Notes under the pieces: model-generated
The model's input: only the letters and a program-made list of their open reading frames with translations
Told to the model about the DNA's origin: nothing
Database searches by the model: none
Source of the DNA: Phycisphaerales bacterium
GTDB taxonomy: Bacteria > Planctomycetota > Phycisphaerae > UBA1845
NCBI GenBank assembly: GCA_013140575.1
Contig: JABFSN010000011.1
Coordinates: 20,179 to 84,178 of the forward strand
Direction of reading: 5' to 3'
Length of the DNA stretch: 64,000 nt
Part shown: piece after piece, positions 62,117 through 64,000 of the stretch
Numbering within the stretch: the first letter of the stretch is position 1
How the letters are laid out: each line of letters begins with the position of its first letter
Position numbers and translations under genes: made by a program

Positions 62117-63112
62117 ATGTTTCGCAAAGTTCCCCGGACCGCGCGGGTCCGCCCGTTGCTTGCCGGAATATTGAAACGAATCGTCGGACGACCGCTCAAG
62201 CCTATTCTCGTGGGGGTTGTGATTCTTGCGTCTGTGACCATTCCTGCGCGAGCCGACAAAGTCCACTTGCATGACGGTCGCGTGGTGTCGGGTTTTGCCG
62301 AGAGGAACAAAGACGGGTCTGTCACGGTCACCTATCCCAGAGATCCCAAGGAGACGTTTGCGAAGGAACTCGTCAAGAAGATAGTACCGGAGTCTCGAGC
62401 CACTGCTGCTGATGTACTCCAAATGTTGACAGAATTCGAGGGGTCGATCGCTGATGCGCTTGGTATCCCCCCGGATCAGCGTAAGCTCATGGAACAATGG
62501 GGCAGCTACGAGTCCGAAGACTCGGGTTCCTCGGGAACTTACACGCACAAGTCCCAATGGACCACCCAAACCGAAGTTGGACGGCTGTTGATCAAGAATG
62601 ATGAATTCGTCGAAAAATGGAATGAGTATGCGGCGCTTTTTGCCTCCATTGCTGGCACAGAGAGGTACAAGAAGCAGACCAGATACGTGAGGGGGCAGTC
62701 TTCCCTGCGAGAATTTGCGGACGATCCTCCTGAGGAATTAATGGAACTTTCGACCCACGTGGGGAACTATCTAAAATCCGTCAGAACGCTCTTTAGCGCA
62801 GTGGAGACCGCTGAAAAAAGCATTGAAAATATCTCTCGGCAAGAGATCAATCTCGACGAAGCCATCAGGCAGGCGCAAGACAGAGTCGATAACCAGAAAA
62901 TTGAAAGCCAGGGAAGTAAAGATCGTGGCCGTCGAAAAAACGTAGGGCGGGCCCAAGCGACGGTCGAAAAACTAAGTAGGGAGAAAATGACGGCCATGGA
63001 CAGGCTCAGGCAACATGCACAGACTGCGAAGATGGACGCGGCTTCGAGCAGGATTGATGTTCTAATACAACTTCGGGAACTTCACGTGGAACTTGACAAG
63101 CACGCCAAGTGA
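62117..63112 (+). CDS. Secreted coiled-coil protein of unknown function
   Basis: A 331-residue protein with an N-terminal signal (ILVGVVILASVTIPARA), a short SH3-like N-domain (KVHLHDGRVVSGFAERNKDG, as in proteins that bind RNA or peptide grooves), and a long charged helical region with coiled-coil pattern (about residues 200-330). No family is recognised. Its codon use is more AT-rich than the rest of the window, which suggests transfer or a different history. A GGAAAGGG site precedes ATG 62117. It is the only gene in the repeat-rich tail. Confidence 0.7.
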   Translation: MFRKVPRTARVRPLLAGILKRIVGRPLKPILVGVVILASVTIPARADKVHLHDGRVVSGFAERNKDGSVTVTYPRDPKETFAKELVKKIVPESRATAADVLQMLTEFEGSIADALGIPPDQRKLMEQWGSYESEDSGSSGTYTHKSQWTTQTEVGRLLIKNDEFVEKWNEYAALFASIAGTERYKKQTRYVRGQSSLREFADDPPEELMELSTHVGNYLKSVRTLFSAVETAEKSIENISRQEINLDEAIRQAQDRVDNQKIESQGSKDRGRRKNVGRAQATVEKLSREKMTAMDRLRQHAQTAKMDAASSRIDVLIQLRELHVELDKHAK

Positions 63113-63291
63113 TCGCTTTGTCGCCTTGTAGGTCGGCGTACCGCCACTACATTCGTTCAACCGGGCCGGACGTGCGTAACGAAAAAACTTCGGCATGATG
63201 ACTCGACCTGCGATGTTCTGCAGTCGTGACCTCACCTGCGACGATCCCCGAAGACCTTGCGTGCCGGTGGCCGGCCTTGATCGGTCGACCC

Positions 63292-63398
63292 TTCAGGCCG
63301 AAGGCCTGTTCGTTCGTAGCCGGGGGTGGAGGTCGCGGGGGCGACCGACACCCCCGGAACAGCGCCCGCGGGGAATCCGACCCCGACGGGGTCGTCGT
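63292..63398 (+). repeat. Three-hairpin element, copy 5 (array unit 1)
   Basis: AGGCCGAAGGCCT hairpin, 8-nt spacer, GTAGCCGGGGGT...ACCCCCGG with a nested inner stem, a GGGGAATCC spacer, and a GACCCCGACGGGGTC hairpin. It is 107 bp long and is matched almost base for base by unit 3. Confidence 0.8.
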
Positions 63399-63524
63399 GG
63401 CGTGGATGCGTCGGAGATGGTGATTGGTTTCGCCGCCGTGGCCACGTGGGCGGGGGTTTGGTCGCCACCGTCACGGGTGTATGGCCTGGTTTGTCGCGCG
63501 TTTCGCGCTCAGCCGAATCACGCC

Positions 63525-63617
63525 CACCCCTTCAGGGTGGATTGGGTTTTGACGGCTCGATTCCGGGGGTCGCGCTGCGCTTGACCCCCGGCTACGCACG
63601 TCGAGGCCGTCGGCCTC
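63525..63617 (-). repeat. Three-hairpin element, copy 6 (array unit 2, inverted)
   Basis: A 93-bp inverted relative of the neighbours: hairpin GAGGCCGACGGCCTC (minus strand), GTAGCCGGGGGT...ACCCCCGG, spacer, then a CCACCCTGAAGGGGTG hairpin. Confidence 0.8.
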
Positions 63618-63660
63618 CGTTGGACCGACGATCATCTCGGACGCCTCGATCGTGCGACTA

Positions 63661-63767
63661 TTCAGGCCGAAGGCCTATTCGTTCGTAGCCGGGGGTGGGG
63701 GTCGCGGGAGCGGGCGACACCCCCGGGACGCGGCCCGCGGGGAATCCGACCCCGACGGGGTCGTCGT
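63661..63767 (+). repeat. Three-hairpin element, copy 7 (array unit 3)
   Basis: A 107-bp near-copy of unit 1 at 63292-63398, same strand. It lies 43 bp from unit 2 and 9 bp from unit 4. Confidence 0.8.
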
Positions 63768-63776
63768 AATGACGAT

Positions 63777-63869
63777 CACCCCTTCGGGGTGGAATTTATT
63801 TTCACGTTCCCCATCCGGGGGTCGTGCTGCGCTTGACCCCCGGCTACGCACGTCGAGGCCTTCGGCCTC
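63777..63869 (-). repeat. Three-hairpin element, copy 8 (array unit 4, inverted)
   Basis: A 93-bp near-copy of unit 2, same strand. Its ends are CACCCCTTCGGGGTG and GAGGCCTTCGGCCTC, hairpins with TTCG (UUCG) loops, a very stable RNA tetraloop. Confidence 0.8.
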
Positions 63870-64000
63870 AATGAAAAGAGCGCTCGGCCTCAGTGAAATG
63901 AGCGTTCGGCCCCGGACCCCACGCTCCAGAAACTTGAAACTGGAGACTGGAAACTAGAGAATACCTTCGCGGCGCCGCGCGGCCGCCCACCACCATGTCC

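Larger units (their letters stand above)
63113..64000. repeat. Gene-free tail made mostly of three-hairpin elements
   Basis: No gene is seen in 888 bp. Four elements alternate in orientation: 63292-63398 (+), 63525-63617 (-), 63661-63767 (+), 63777-63869 (-). After them come two 22-bp near-copies starting GGCCTCA.TGAAA (63864-63907) and a run of GAAACTGGAGACTGGAAACT type at the edge (about 63933-63958). Confidence 0.8.

Noticed and set aside
62940..62951. An 11-base match (CGTAGGGCGGG) to the 22-bp palindrome inside the secreted coiled-coil gene
   Set aside because: Only the first half matches, and the palindromic second half is absent. It fits chance in GC-rich DNA.

Overview
The window is GC-rich DNA with densely packed genes in short co-directional runs. 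It looks like a chromosome segment from a planctomycete, most likely Phycisphaerae-like. That placement is inference. It rests on the very frequent GC-rich palindromic intergenic repeats, several tiny Cys-anchored lipoproteins, a UvrC without its C-terminal helix-hairpin-helix domain, and the general gene content. There is no rRNA, transposase, integrase or CRISPR array. One tRNA gene is present, tRNA-Ile(CAU) on the minus strand at 9194-9266.

Layout. 1-12.7 kb: end of an asparagine-synthetase-type amidotransferase, a methyltransferase, an FAD glycerol-3-phosphate dehydrogenase, an RDD membrane protein, a GH130 phosphorylase, a von Willebrand A lipoprotein, the tRNA, an amidase, two tiny lipoproteins, a HAD hydrolase and a deacetylase. 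12.7-20 kb: mostly minus-strand housekeeping genes (aldehyde dehydrogenase, an orphan RHH antitoxin, S9 peptidase, cysteine synthase, short UvrC). 20-29.5 kb: a complete phosphate-starvation locus, with phoB-phoR on the minus strand and, divergently, a porin, a tiny lipoprotein, pstS, pstC, pstA, pstB and phoU; a strong hairpin terminator lies between pstS and pstC. 29.7-36.4 kb: a small membrane protein, trmB, a TPR protein, a PilZ protein and an unusual transketolase-transaldolase fusion. 36.5-42 kb: an accessory region with an SPFH/ribbon-helix-helix pair and its promoter, unknown proteins, an orphan small protein, and two minus-strand groups that resemble toxin-antitoxin or defence modules, one ending in a predicted PD-(D/E)XK nuclease. 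42-46.3 kb: a pseudopilin, a partner-switching set (STAS, kinase, STAS), a PIG-L deacetylase and a GNAT protein. 46.5-57 kb: an overlapping polysaccharide operon (Wzm/Wzt-type exporter, four glycosyltransferases, an alpha/alpha-toroid protein, a carbamoyltransferase, a methyltransferase). 57-60.8 kb: a SpoIIE-type phosphatase, a decayed hypoxanthine phosphoribosyltransferase gene, a PH-domain membrane protein and an HDOD protein. 60.8-64 kb: a repeat-rich tail with one secreted unknown protein.

The most striking signal is repeat architecture. At least eight copies of one three-hairpin element occur (four in an alternating array at 63292-63869). A 22-bp palindrome is present four times with identical sequence, once inside the linker of the transketolase-transaldolase fusion. 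A 12-unit, exactly 21-bp minisatellite lies at 61147-61398. The best candidates for an undescribed system are the three-gene DUF433/PIN-like/nuclease operon with the nucleotidyltransferase-like pair upstream of it, the SPFH-RHH module with its palindromic promoter, and the hairpin element family itself. All family names come from reading motifs by eye; no search was run.
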